A stretch of 38,175 nucleotides of DNA from an uncultured Clostridia bacterium (GCA_944362695.1 CALVTQ010000075.1:1-38175), one strand, 5' to 3'. Counted from the first letter of the stretch, positions 16,997 to 24,596 are shown. The notes: generated from the letters alone by a model not told the origin. Program-made: numbers and translations.

Positions 16997-17025
16997 CGCA
17001 TCCGGCTTGGGTCGGGTGCGTTTTT
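16997..17025 (+). terminator. Intrinsic terminator of the LCP-CapA operon
   Basis: CGCATCCG (16997-17004) pairs with CGGGTGCG (17013-17020), with one wobble, and TTTTT follows, a few bases after the CapA stop. Confidence 0.8.
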
Positions 17026-17034
17026 GCATAACAA

Positions 17035-17068
17035 AACCACCCGCAGAGCGAGTGGTTCAAAGGTTTTT
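17035..17068. terminator. Second, possibly bidirectional hairpin downstream of CapA
   Basis: AACCACCCGC (17035-17044) pairs with GCGAGTGGTT (17048-17057) with one mismatch around AGA. T5 follows at 17064-17068, and on the minus strand the hairpin is followed by TTTTGTT. Confidence 0.45.
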
Positions 17069-17078
17069 GCGGCGGGCA

Positions 17079-17107
17079 TTGAGAAGCGGCGGCGAATGTG
17101 ATACAAT
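17079..17107 (+). promoter_or_regulatory. Promoter of the DHH phosphoesterase operon
   Basis: TTGAGA (17079-17084), a 17-base spacer, then TACAAT (17102-17107) with an extended TGA upstream. The leader to the ATG at 17133 is short. Confidence 0.75.
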
Positions 17108-17132
17108 AAGCCGAACGAAAGGATGTGGGATC

Positions 17133-18041
17133 ATGAGCGAGCGAACGGACAGGCTGCGCGCGGCGCTTGAGCAGGCGGCGGGGCGGGTGGTCATCACCGG
17201 ACACGACGCGCCGGACGTCGATTCGCTGGCGGGCTGCGTGCTGATGCGGGCGCTGGCGGATTTCTGGGGGATCGCGGCGCAGATTGTGACCATGACGCGG
17301 GCCGACGAGCAGGCGATGGACGTGATGGCGAAATTCGGGTTTGACGCGGAGGGCTGGCGCGGGGAGATTGACGAGAGCGACAGCCTCGTGCTCATCGACC
17401 ACCACCAGCCGCTGCACGGCGGAAGCGTCGTCGCCGTGATCGACCACCACCCGACGGCCTGTCCGCCGAACGCGCAGTATGTGCAGATCGAGGGCAGCGG
17501 CGCGAGCACGCTCATGGTCTTGAATCTCATGAAGGAAGCGGGCATGCAGCCGGATACAAAGCAGCGCGCGCTCGCGGTCACGGCGCTGTACCTCGACACG
17601 ATTGCGCTGCGCAGCGCGAAGATCCCGCCGGAGGAGGTCGTCTGGGGCAGGCAGGAGGCTCGCGCGCTGGGGCTCGACGAAAACTGGCTCGAGCGCGAGG
17701 GCATGGGGCTGGAGGATATGACGCGGCCCGCGCATGAGCTGGCGATGCTCGGGCGCAAGGTCTACACGTTCGCGGGACGGCGCGTGCTTTCGACGTATGT
17801 GCAGACGGATGCGATGACGGAGGAGCTGCTCGCGCAAATCCTCGATATATTAAAGGAAGAGATCGCGCGGGAACAGGCGGCGCTGTGGGTGTTCATCGTG
17901 CAGGACCCGGCGAAGGGGCGCACGAGCGAATACGACATTGCGCCGGACGGCACGGTGCGCGAGATTGCGTATGATTTCCTCGCGTCGCGGGGCAAGAATG
18001 TGATGCCGCGCGTGGAGCGCGAGATGATGGAGGGCGTGTAA
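17133..18041 (+). CDS. DHH-family phosphoesterase, class II pyrophosphatase-like
   Basis: A 302-aa soluble enzyme with a DHH domain: GHDAPDVDS (23-31), LIDHHQP (87-93) and VIDHHPT (102-108) supply the Mn-binding His/Asp residues, and ALYLDTI lies further on. The C-terminal half (about 200-300), with DMTRPAHELAMLGRKVYTF and EIAREQAALWVFIVQD, fits a DHHA2-like substrate domain. This is the layout of manganese-dependent inorganic pyrophosphatases, but the motif DHHQ replaces the usual DHNE of PpaC, so another phosphoester or phosphoanhydride substrate is possible. The start is ATG 17133 with AAAGGA upstream; the earlier open frame crosses the promoter. The next gene begins directly after its stop, so the two form an operon. 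Confidence 0.8.
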   Translation: MSERTDRLRAALEQAAGRVVITGHDAPDVDSLAGCVLMRALADFWGIAAQIVTMTRADEQAMDVMAKFGFDAEGWRGEIDESDSLVLIDHHQPLHGGSVVAVIDHHPTACPPNAQYVQIEGSGASTLMVLNLMKEAGMQPDTKQRALAVTALYLDTIALRSAKIPPEEVVWGRQEARALGLDENWLEREGMGLEDMTRPAHELAMLGRKVYTFAGRRVLSTYVQTDAMTEELLAQILDILKEEIAREQAALWVFIVQDPAKGRTSEYDIAPDGTVREIAYDFLASRGKNVMPRVEREMMEGV

Positions 18042-18998
18042 ATGGCACAGATGCCACAGGCGCTGCAGCAGGCGCTCGAACGCGAGCTGACCGGTCGGGA
18101 TGCGCGGCAGATGGAGCGCGACGCGGCGGCGATCAGCGAGCGATACCGCACGAAGACCGGCGAGGGGCGGCGGCTGCTGACCAGGCGCGACGAGGCGGCG
18201 GCCTATGCGGCGGCGAGGATGCCCGCGACGTATGCGGCGGCGTGGGCGGCGCTGTCGGAGGCGCTTGCCTGCGCGGGAATCGAGCCGAAGACGCTGCTGG
18301 ACGTGGGCGCGGGCACGGGCGCGGCAAGCTGGGCGGCGGGCGATCTGCTTGAGCTCACGCGCGTGACGTGCATGGAGCGCGAGGAGGCCATGCGCGCCGT
18401 CGGGTCGAGCCTGATGCGCGCGGGGAGCGATGCGCTTTCCGGGGCGCAGTGGATATCCGGCGACATCACGGCGGACGCGCTTGAGCCCGCCGAGCTGGTG
18501 GTCGAGGGGTACATGCTCTGCGAGCTGGCCGCGGATGCGCGCATGGCCGCGGCGCGGAAGATCTGGCAGGCGGCGGAAAAAATGGCGCTCTTCATTGAGC
18601 CGGGCACGCCGCAGGGATTCGCGAATCTGGCATGTGTGCGGCGCGAACTGGCATGTCTCGGCGCGCATGTGGCTGCGCCCTGCCCTGAAAACGAAAGCTG
18701 TCCGATGGCGGAAGGCGACTGGTGCCACTTCGCCGTGCGCGTGCAGAGGACGAGGCTGCACAAGGCGCTCAAGGGCGGAGACGCGCCGTTTGAGGACGAG
18801 AAATTCTGCTACCTCGCGCTGACGAAAGAGAGACCGAAGTCGGTCTGCGAAGCGCGCGTGCTGCGCCACCCGCAGATTGCGCCGGGGAGGATCGGTCTGA
18901 CGCTATGCACGGCGGAGGGGATCGTCGGCAAGAGCGTGACGAAGAAAGACGCGCTCTGGAAGCGGGTCAGAAAGATCGGCGCGGGCGATGCGCTGTGA
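18042..18998 (+). CDS. Rsm22/METTL17-like ribosomal small-subunit methyltransferase-like protein
   Basis: A 318-aa protein with an N-terminal helical region and a Rossmann SAM-binding site LLDVGAGTGAASW (85-97). The Rsm22 signature region follows: PCPENESCPMAEGDWCHF (213-230), then LHKALKGGDAPFEDEKFCY. Cys214, 220, 228 and 256 match the cysteines reported to hold a 4Fe-4S cluster in the mitochondrial METTL17/Rsm22 family. Those proteins act in small-subunit assembly, and methyl-transfer activity is not established for all. Its ATG directly follows the DHH stop, with GGAGG seven bases upstream inside that gene. No clear plus-strand terminator follows. Confidence 0.83.
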   Translation: MAQMPQALQQALERELTGRDARQMERDAAAISERYRTKTGEGRRLLTRRDEAAAYAAARMPATYAAAWAALSEALACAGIEPKTLLDVGAGTGAASWAAGDLLELTRVTCMEREEAMRAVGSSLMRAGSDALSGAQWISGDITADALEPAELVVEGYMLCELAADARMAAARKIWQAAEKMALFIEPGTPQGFANLACVRRELACLGAHVAAPCPENESCPMAEGDWCHFAVRVQRTRLHKALKGGDAPFEDEKFCYLALTKERPKSVCEARVLRHPQIAPGRIGLTLCTAEGIVGKSVTKKDALWKRVRKIGAGDAL

Positions 18999-19014
18999 CG
19001 GCGTAGATAAAAAA

Positions 19015-19028
19015 GACCGTGGTCGGTC
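19015..19028. repeat. Dispersed palindromic element, copy 1
   Basis: GACCGTGGTCGGTC, intergenic, preceded by AAAAAA. Read on the minus strand it forms GACCG-ACCA-CGGTC followed by six T residues, a terminator-like shape. Confidence 0.5.
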
Positions 19029-19178
19029 ACGCGCCTGATCGGAGCGTGCCGACGTCGAAAGGCGTCATATCACAAATATGACCGCCTCGAAAGCGGGATG
19101 CAAAGGACGGCACGGGGATATGGTGTGACCGCAATAAACCGGGCCTGAAGGTGTCGTGCGCGGCATTGACGTGAAAAA

Positions 19179-19192
19179 GACCACGGTCGGTA
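19179..19192. repeat. Dispersed palindromic element, copy 2
   Basis: GACCACGGTCGGTA, intergenic, preceded by AAAAA, 164 bases from copy 1. Confidence 0.5.
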
Positions 19193-19236
19193 TGCGCTGG
19201 CCGAGTGGCTGACGGCGGGGAAAATCGAAGTATTGC

Positions 19237-19266
19237 AAAAAAAAGACCCGCTGTGAAAGCGGGCCA
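19237..19266 (-). terminator. Intrinsic terminator of the ECF S-component gene
   Basis: On the minus strand CCCGCT and AGCGGG (19263-19258 and 19252-19247) form a hairpin with a five-base loop, followed by GTC and eight T residues (plus-strand A run 19237-19244). Confidence 0.85.
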
Positions 19267-19296
19267 AAGGAAATGGCGCGGGGGGGATGCGCCTGA

Positions 19297-19872
19297 TCAC
19301 ATTTTGTCAAACAGGCCGGCGCGCACGAGCTGCGGGCGCAGGGCGAAGAGCAGGATTGGCGCGGTGATGAACGCGAAGGCCGCGTTGATGAGGCTGGCGG
19401 GCAGCTTGGCGAGCATCTTGACGACGACAGCGTCCATCGTCAGACCGTCGATGGCCAGGCCGAAGACGAACGTCTTGAGCATGTAGAGGCAGACGTAGGT
19501 CAGCGCGCCGAGGACGCCCGCGACGATGATGCGGACGCGGTCCTGTGCGGAGAAATCGGGCTTGCGGACGGTCTTGGCGGCGATCAGGCCGGCGACCAGC
19601 GCGATGCAGCCCTTGTTGATGAACGTGATGAAGCACTCAAGCCCCCAACCGGCGACGATGTCGTACAGGCCTGAGCCAAGGCCCGCCGCCAGGAAGCCCG
19701 CCGCCGGTCCGAAGAGCAGGCCGGAGACGACGCACAGCGAGTTGGTCAGCGTCAGCTGCGACTCGAGGAACGGGATGCGCAGATAGTTGAGCACGAGGAT
19801 GACCGCCGCCATCAGGCCTATGAAGCAGATGCGGAAGGTGCTGTTGCGGGAAGCCATGCGATTGTCAGTCAT
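19297..19872 (-). CDS. ECF transporter S component (vitamin/micronutrient uptake)
   Basis: A 191-aa membrane protein with about six hydrophobic segments and the layout of energy-coupling-factor S components. The first helix (RICFIGLMAAVILVLNYLRI) is followed by LTLTNSLCVVSGLLFGPAAG, a conserved-type helix-loop-helix, then GLGSGLYDI and FINKGCIALVAGL. The substrate cannot be read reliably; FolT- or QueT-like uptake is possible. The shared EcfAAT energising module is not in this window, as expected for group II systems. The start is ATG 19872, with AAAGAGG about ten bases upstream. Its promoter lies in a leader region divergent from the GT-C gene at 20109. No large leader structure such as a riboswitch is evident in the short leader. 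Confidence 0.78.
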   Translation of the reverse strand: MTDNRMASRNSTFRICFIGLMAAVILVLNYLRIPFLESQLTLTNSLCVVSGLLFGPAAGFLAAGLGSGLYDIVAGWGLECFITFINKGCIALVAGLIAAKTVRKPDFSAQDRVRIIVAGVLGALTYVCLYMLKTFVFGLAIDGLTMDAVVVKMLAKLPASLINAAFAFITAPILLFALRPQLVRAGLFDKM

Positions 19873-19948
19873 GGGAAAGACCTCTTTTCATTTCGTGATG
19901 CCGCGGCGGGCGGGCCTCTCTGCCGTGCTCACCGCGGTGGATGAGCGT

Positions 19949-19976
19949 ATTATAGCACAATCTGGCATGACGTAAA
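19949..19976 (-). promoter_or_regulatory. Promoter of the ECF S-component gene
   Basis: On the minus strand TTTACG (19976-19971), a 16-base spacer, then TATAAT (19954-19949) with an extended TGC. The leader to the ATG at 19872 is about 70 bases and contains the palindrome CACCGCGGTG. Confidence 0.7.
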
Positions 19977-19979
19977 GAG

Positions 19980-20021
19980 CCAGTTCAAAAATATTTGACC
20001 ATGCCAGTTTGAATGAACTGG
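19980..20021. promoter_or_regulatory. CCAGTT repeat cluster between divergent promoters (candidate operator)
   Basis: CCAGTTCAAA (19980-19989) and CCAGTTTGAA (20004-20013) are direct repeats, and AATGAACTGG (20012-20021) is the same motif inverted. CCAGTT and AACTGG form a palindrome at 20004-20021. The block sits exactly between the two -35 boxes, so a shared regulator could act on both genes. Confidence 0.5.
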
Positions 20022-20025
20022 GGCG

Positions 20026-20054
20026 TTGAGACGAGCGCGGAAGTATGCTATAAT
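20026..20054 (+). promoter_or_regulatory. Promoter of the second GT-C operon
   Basis: TTGAGA (20026-20031), a 17-base spacer, then TATAAT (20049-20054), with TGC just upstream. A start at about 20061 excludes the upstream in-frame ATG candidates for the following gene. Confidence 0.82.
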
Positions 20055-20108
20055 AATAAGATGAAGAAAACGACCGGCGAGGGCCGGGTGACATACGGAG
20101 TGCTGACG

Positions 20109-21521
20109 ATGATGAAAAGGAATTGGGCGGCTGTGGGCGGCATGACGCTGCTGCTGATGGCCGTGCTCACGGTGATGATGCGCGCGATGCTCGCCTGCGC
20201 GGGGAGCATGGGGCAGACACTCGCGCTCGCGGCGCTGTTTGCGCTCGTGTTCGGCGGGACAATGGCGGTCTACGAGCATATGGAAAGGCCGAAGGTGGGG
20301 ACGCTGGCGTTCGTCGGGGCGTTCGCGGCGCTGTCGGTGATGACGCGCGTGAGCATGCTCGACTTTCAGACGGCGGATTACGTGTCGTATCTGAGCAAGT
20401 GGATCGAGGTGTTCCGCGAGGGCGGGTTCTCGCTGCTGGCCGAGAACGTGGGCGATTACAACCTGCTGTATCAGTATGCGCTGCTGCTGATCGCCAAAAC
20501 GCCGCTGCACGACCTGTATCTCATCAAGCTGATCTCGGTGGCGTTTGATTACGCGCTGGCGCTGGCGATGATGCGCGCGGCGGGCGCGTACGCGGGGGAG
20601 CGGGCGAAGCTGCCGGTGTTCCTCGTGATGATGGTGGTGCCCACGACGCTGCTGGACGGCGCGTGCTGGGGCCAGTGCGATTCGGTGTATGCGTTCCTGG
20701 TAATCATGAGCCTGCTGCTGCTCAAACGCGAGCGGCCTTCGGCGTCGGCGGCGTTCCTCGCGCTGGCGTTTGCGTTCAAATTGCAGACGATCTTCGTGTT
20801 TCCTGTCGTGCTGCTGGGCCTGATCCACAAAAAATACAGGCTGCGCGACGCGCTTGTGTTCGCGGCGGCGTACGTCGCGACGATGATCCCGGCGCTGTTG
20901 GCGGGCAGGCCGTTCATGGACGCGCTGTCGGTCTACGCGAACCAGTCGATGGGGCAGTACTACGACAGGCTGACGTATAACGCGCCGAACCTGTATCTGT
21001 TCTTCCCGATGCTCGAGTTCACGAACTCGCAGGAGTTCACGTGGATGCGCTACATCCCGGGCGTGGCGATGGAGGGCACACAGCCGTACCTGACCGAGCC
21101 GCTGATGCCCGATCTGCAGCACGCGGCGCTCTACGCGTGCATCGTGCTGACGCTGATCGTCGTGATCTACTGGCTGATCCATTACAGGGAAACCACGATG
21201 GATATGACGCTCGAATTCGCGCTGTTCTTCGCGATTTTCCTGCCGTTTGTGATGCCGAAGATTCACGAGCGGTACTTCTATCTGGCGGATATGCTGTCGA
21301 TCCTGTATGCGGCGAAGCGGCCGGACAGGCGGTTCATGCCGCTGCTGGTCGTCGGCGCGTCGCTGATGAGCTACGTGCCGTATCTGATGCGGCAGAGGCC
21401 GATCGACGAGCGCTGGCTGGCGCTGATGATGCTGCTGGCGCTGGTGACCGTCGCGCGCGACCTGCTCACGGGTATGCGCAGGAACCGCCGCGCGCTTTTG
21501 AAGGGAGGCGAGGCGGCATGA
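20109..21521 (+). CDS. Gpi18-like GT-C glycosyltransferase (intact), paralogue D
   Basis: A 470-aa polytopic protein homologous to the trio at 3564-7668. It keeps the acidic loop ADYVSYLSKWIEVF, the second loop GDYNLLYQYALLLIAK, ACWGQCDSVYAF, AFKLQTIFVFP and MPKIHERYFYLADML. It should transfer a sugar from a polyprenyl-phosphate donor on the outer membrane face, with substrates unknown. I chose ATG 20109 because GGAG lies eight bases upstream and because the promoter at 20026-20054 would not transcribe the earlier ATGs at 20013, while ATG 20061 would be leaderless. Its last codons overlap the next gene by ATGA. Its expression may be coordinated with the divergent ECF gene. Confidence 0.83.
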   Translation: MMKRNWAAVGGMTLLLMAVLTVMMRAMLACAGSMGQTLALAALFALVFGGTMAVYEHMERPKVGTLAFVGAFAALSVMTRVSMLDFQTADYVSYLSKWIEVFREGGFSLLAENVGDYNLLYQYALLLIAKTPLHDLYLIKLISVAFDYALALAMMRAAGAYAGERAKLPVFLVMMVVPTTLLDGACWGQCDSVYAFLVIMSLLLLKRERPSASAAFLALAFAFKLQTIFVFPVVLLGLIHKKYRLRDALVFAAAYVATMIPALLAGRPFMDALSVYANQSMGQYYDRLTYNAPNLYLFFPMLEFTNSQEFTWMRYIPGVAMEGTQPYLTEPLMPDLQHAALYACIVLTLIVVIYWLIHYRETTMDMTLEFALFFAIFLPFVMPKIHERYFYLADMLSILYAAKRPDRRFMPLLVVGASLMSYVPYLMRQRPIDERWLALMMLLALVTVARDLLTGMRRNRRALLKGGEAA

Positions 21522-22984
21522 CGAAGATCGAGAAGACGCGCTATGCGCTGCACCGTGCGGTCAAAGCCGTCGACGCGGCAGGCGAGCGGCATGGGATGAT
21601 CGTGGGCGGCGCGTTTGCGCTGATCGCGGCAGGGCTGTTTGCCGTGATGAGCATATCGGCGGGGCCGCTATACAACCTCAACGACATCGGCGGATGGGAC
21701 AACCGCGTGCTGTTCATCGCGATGGCGGCGGCGGTGGTCTTCACGCTGCTGCTGGCGGCGGCGATGCTGTGCCAAAAAGGCACGCTGCGCATCGTGCTCA
21801 GGCAGATCATCGTGATGGCGGGCGTGTACATCCTGCTCATGACGATCAACCAGAAGACGTACATCTACCGCGACGTCGTGCAGCCCATTGTGCGCGCGAT
21901 GGACGGCGGCGGGCTGGCGGCGGGCCTGGCGATGGAGAGCAGCCTGTCCGCGCCCGCGATGACGATGCTGTATCTGATCACGCGCGGGCCTGTATACGAC
22001 ATGTATCTGGTCAAGTTGGCGTGCATCGCGGCGTTCGTGGTGCTGGGGCTGCTGGCGTGCCGCGCGGCGGACAGGGTGGGCGCGGGCATCCGAAGCGAGG
22101 TCGTGCTGGCGCTGTGCATGATCCTGCCGCAGGGCGTGATGAACGCAGCGTGCAGCGCACAGACGGACGTCATCGCGGCGGCGCTGCTGGCAGGCGCGCT
22201 GATGCTTGGCATATATAAAAAGGAAGAAAGTCCCGCAAAACGCTGGGCGACGGCGGCGGCGCTGGGGCTGGCGATTGCGGTCAGCGGCGTCGCGCTGTAT
22301 GCGCTGCCGGTGTTCGTGTGGCTCGCGAAAGAGAGGCGCTTTGGCGGACGGGAGCTGGCGGCGGCGTTGGCGATCCCGGCCGTGCTGTGCATCCCGGCGA
22401 TGGTCTGCGGCATGGGCGTGGGCGAGGCGCTTATGAGCCTGCTGCGGGCGAACATCGGCCTGCCCGCGTATGCGTCCGGTGCGCCGAACATGATGAGCAT
22501 CGTGCCGCGCGCCGTGGTCGAGGAGATGCCGGGCTGGTTCATGCTCAGCCGCCTGCCGGAGGTCGACGCGGTGACCAACGCGCAGCCGTTCTACACCGAG
22601 GCGCACTATGAGGTTGCGATGCACGGCATGACGCTCGCGGGTCTGACGATATTCGCGGGCATGTGCGCATATGTATATCAAAATAAGGAAATGGACGGCG
22701 CGCGCAGGGCGTTTGTGCTGCTGCTGTCGGCGCTGTTGGTCTGCCCGAACGTGACGAGCGGCGCGTGGCTGATCGCGGACGCGCTGTGCATCTGGCTGAT
22801 CGTGATGAAACCGGGGATGCGGCTGCCCGCGTGCATGGTGCTCTTTGCCACAGCGGGGGCGAGCTGCTATCCGATGACACGGGAATTGCTGCTGCCGATG
22901 ATCCTGGCGTTCGCACTGTGCTTCGCGGCGGTGTGCATGGCCGTGGGCGTGCTCCCGATGGGCGGGAAGAATTCGGAGGAATGA
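21518..22984 (+). CDS. Strongly degenerate Gpi18-like GT-C paralogue E
   Basis: A 488-aa membrane protein occupying the same relative position after D as paralogue B does after A. The hydrophobic profile and landmarks (MTMLYLITRGPVYDMYLVKL, AACSAQTDVIAAALLAGAL, ALYALPVFVWL) line up with the family. The acidic loop motif, however, reads KTYIYRDVVQPIV, QCD becomes QTD, and the HERY signature is absent (CPNVTSGAWLIADAL). A catalytic role of the normal kind looks unlikely; a structural partner of D is one option. The start is ATG 21518 with AGGGAGGCGAGG upstream, overlapping D by four bases. The DUF1934 gene follows with overlap, so three genes or more are coupled. Confidence 0.75.
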   Translation: MTKIEKTRYALHRAVKAVDAAGERHGMIVGGAFALIAAGLFAVMSISAGPLYNLNDIGGWDNRVLFIAMAAAVVFTLLLAAAMLCQKGTLRIVLRQIIVMAGVYILLMTINQKTYIYRDVVQPIVRAMDGGGLAAGLAMESSLSAPAMTMLYLITRGPVYDMYLVKLACIAAFVVLGLLACRAADRVGAGIRSEVVLALCMILPQGVMNAACSAQTDVIAAALLAGALMLGIYKKEESPAKRWATAAALGLAIAVSGVALYALPVFVWLAKERRFGGRELAAALAIPAVLCIPAMVCGMGVGEALMSLLRANIGLPAYASGAPNMMSIVPRAVVEEMPGWFMLSRLPEVDAVTNAQPFYTEAHYEVAMHGMTLAGLTIFAGMCAYVYQNKEMDGARRAFVLLLSALLVCPNVTSGAWLIADALCIWLIVMKPGMRLPACMVLFATAGASCYPMTRELLLPMILAFALCFAAVCMAVGVLPMGGKNSEE

Positions 22985-22986
22985 AC

Positions 22987-23409
22987 ATGAGCGAGGAAAA
23001 GCGGGCCGTGCGACTGAAGATCGAATCGAGGATGACCGACCCGGAGGGGCAGGTTCACACGATGAAAAACGCGCGGCGCGGCACATTGAAGGCCGTGGGC
23101 AGCGAGATCGAGATCGAATACGACGACGAGCAGGATGGCGAGAAGGCGCATATCCTGCTGACCGTCGCCAAGGACCGCGCGAGAATGCGGCGCATGGGCA
23201 TGATGAGCGGCGAGCTGCGCTTTCTGCCGGGTCAGCGCGTCGGCGGGACGTATGTTTCGATGTACGGCGAGATTCCGGTTGCGGTCGACACGCGGCGCGT
23301 CGCGCTGGAGACGGACGAGCGCGGCGGCAGGATGATGCTCGATTACGACGTATACGTGGCGGGCGACAAGACGTCGGCCACGCTGATGGAGGTCACGTGG
23401 CGGCCGTGA
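22987..23409 (+). CDS. DUF1934 (YwiB-like) beta-barrel protein
   Basis: A 140-aa protein matching the size and pattern of DUF1934/YwiB. It starts with a strand-rich AVRLKIESRM segment, followed by EIEIEYDDEQDGEKAHILLTV, the MMSGELRFLPGQRVGGTYVS turn and a final MLDYDVYVAGDKTSATLMEV. The fold is calycin-like in known members and the function is unknown. The start is ATG 22987, seven bases after GGAGG; ATG 22981 overlaps the previous stop but abuts the ribosome binding site. The gene overlaps the next frame by 13 bases. In relatives DUF1934 often lies near argS or rpoE; here the neighbours differ. Confidence 0.75.
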   Translation: MSEEKRAVRLKIESRMTDPEGQVHTMKNARRGTLKAVGSEIEIEYDDEQDGEKAHILLTVAKDRARMRRMGMMSGELRFLPGQRVGGTYVSMYGEIPVAVDTRRVALETDERGGRMMLDYDVYVAGDKTSATLMEVTWRP

Positions 23410-23924
23410 ACCCGGCGGCGGCGCTGCGCACGCGGGCGAGGGATGCGATTCTTGCGGCGGGCGGACGCGGGTTTGTGCGGTTTGCGCCGGAAGGGCCGCT
23501 GCTGCTCAGCGATGCGGCAAAGCGATGCGACGCACAGACTGCGGTCGGTTTGCTCGACGCGCTTTGCAGAAACGGGTTTAAGGCGCGGCTTTCGGACGGC
23601 ATGGTGTATGCGGAACCGACAGACGCGCTGATTGAGCAGATGGTTGCGGAAGCGCAAATGCCGGAAATTGACTGGGAAAATCCGCTGCATCCGGTGCAGG
23701 CGCTGGCGGCGAGATGGATGAGCGCGCCGGAAATGCCATGCACAGACCGCGGTCGGTCGCTTGTGCGGGAGACGCTTCGGCTGGTCTGGCAGCCGCAGGA
23801 CCGCGTGCTCGCCGGGCTTGGGGCGCTTCGGGCGCAGGCGGCGGCGATGCTGCGCGAACGCGACACGGGCGGCATGCGGCTGGCCGGGGCGATATTGAAC
23901 CTCAGCACACAGAGAGGAGAATGA
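23397..23924 (+). CDS. Unknown 175-aa protein containing two copies of the dispersed palindrome
   Basis: Starts at GTG 23397, four bases after GGAGG (GTG 23406 is an alternative), overlapping the DUF1934 gene, and ends in an overlap with the MBL gene region. The product is Ala/Arg/Leu-rich and soluble, with a possible winged-helix-like N-terminal part (LLLSDAAKRCDAQTAVGLLD, about 37-56) and helical remainder; I do not recognise a family. Two copies of the recurring palindrome lie in frame and encode QTAVGL and TDRGRS. Their presence in coding DNA may mark recent element insertion. Tight overlaps on both sides suggest it is genuinely translated. Confidence 0.55.
   Translation: MAAVNPAAALRTRARDAILAAGGRGFVRFAPEGPLLLSDAAKRCDAQTAVGLLDALCRNGFKARLSDGMVYAEPTDALIEQMVAEAQMPEIDWENPLHPVQALAARWMSAPEMPCTDRGRSLVRETLRLVWQPQDRVLAGLGALRAQAAAMLRERDTGGMRLAGAILNLSTQRGE
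23537..23550. repeat. Dispersed palindromic element, copy 3
   Basis: GACTGCGGTCGGTT inside the unknown gene, preceded by CACA. Confidence 0.45.
23745..23758. repeat. Dispersed palindromic element, copy 4
   Basis: GACCGCGGTCGGTC inside the same gene, with a perfect GACCGCGGTC core, again preceded by CACA, 208 bases after copy 3. Confidence 0.5.
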
Positions 23925-23926
23925 AT

Positions 23927-24571
23927 ATGAAACTGACCTGGATTGGACACGCGAGCTTCCGCATGGAGGCGGCGAACGGCACGATGGTGGTCACCGACCC
24001 GTATGACGACAGCGTCGGCATCGTGCAGCCGCCCGTGCAGGCCGACCTCATCACCATGAGCCACGAGCACCACGACCACAACTGCGAGGACATGATCGTC
24101 GGCGACCCGCACATCCTGCACGGCATGGAGGAGGACACGGTCGGCGGCGTGCACACGTGGGCGGTCGGCTCATATCACGACGACGTGGAGGGCAGCAAAC
24201 GCGGCAGCAACATGATCCGCATATTTGAGATCGACGGGCTGAAGGTCGTGCACATGGGCGACCAGGGCTGCATGCCGGGCAAGGAGATCTACGACGCGAT
24301 TGCGGACGCCGACGTGATGATGATCCCGGTCGGCGGGTTCTACACGATCGACGCGGCGCAGGCCAAGGAGATCATCGAGACGGCGAAGCCGCGCTGCGTC
24401 GTGCCGATGCACGTGAAGACCGTGCACTGCGGCTATCCGATCGCGCCGGTCTGGCCGTTCATGGAGTTGATGGGCAAAAAGGACGCGCAGCCCGTGACGC
24501 AGCTGAGCGTCAAGCCTGGCGACGCGCCGCGCGGCGTGGTGCTGATGCAGCCGCTGACGGACGTGCTGTAA
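23927..24571 (+). CDS. MBL-fold metal-dependent hydrolase (UlaG/UPF0173-like)
   Basis: A 214-aa metallo-beta-lactamase fold protein of the Lactamase_B_3 type. The start KLTWIGHASFRME is typical; SHEHHDHN (45-52) supplies the metal-binding His/Asp residues, VVHMGDQG the next metal site, and MIPVGG plus VVPMHVKT the later ones. Family members hydrolyse phosphodiester, lactone or amide bonds and the substrate is not predictable. The start is ATG 23927, seven bases after GAGGAG; ATG 23921 lies too close to the ribosome binding site. It is the last gene of the run beginning at 20109 and is followed by a terminator. Confidence 0.85.
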   Translation: MKLTWIGHASFRMEAANGTMVVTDPYDDSVGIVQPPVQADLITMSHEHHDHNCEDMIVGDPHILHGMEEDTVGGVHTWAVGSYHDDVEGSKRGSNMIRIFEIDGLKVVHMGDQGCMPGKEIYDAIADADVMMIPVGGFYTIDAAQAKEIIETAKPRCVVPMHVKTVHCGYPIAPVWPFMELMGKKDAQPVTQLSVKPGDAPRGVVLMQPLTDVL

Positions 24572-24596
24572 ACCATATATAATAGGAAGAAAAGGA

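Larger units (their letters stand above)
18999..19234. other. Intergenic region with two dispersed palindromes
   Basis: About 240 bases without a credible gene. It holds two copies of the recurring GACC-N2-GGTC element (19015-19028 and 19179-19192), each preceded by a run of five or six A residues. On the minus strand they read as small hairpins followed by T runs. A minus-strand open frame across the region (about 80 codons) lacks family features and a ribosome binding site, and I do not call it. Confidence 0.5.

Noticed and set aside
19065-19310. Minus-strand open frame of about 80 codons
   Set aside because: It contains the terminator of the ECF gene and the palindrome copy, has no ribosome binding site and no recognisable domain.
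19873-19942. Riboswitch in the ECF S-component leader
   Set aside because: The leader is only about 70 bases and shows one small palindrome, too little for a known vitamin riboswitch.
624-23086. Long minus-strand open frames opposite the glycosyltransferase genes (for example 624-2597, 8415-10610, 21668-23086)
   Set aside because: His/Arg/Gln-rich shadow frames of real membrane-protein genes, without ribosome binding sites or family features.
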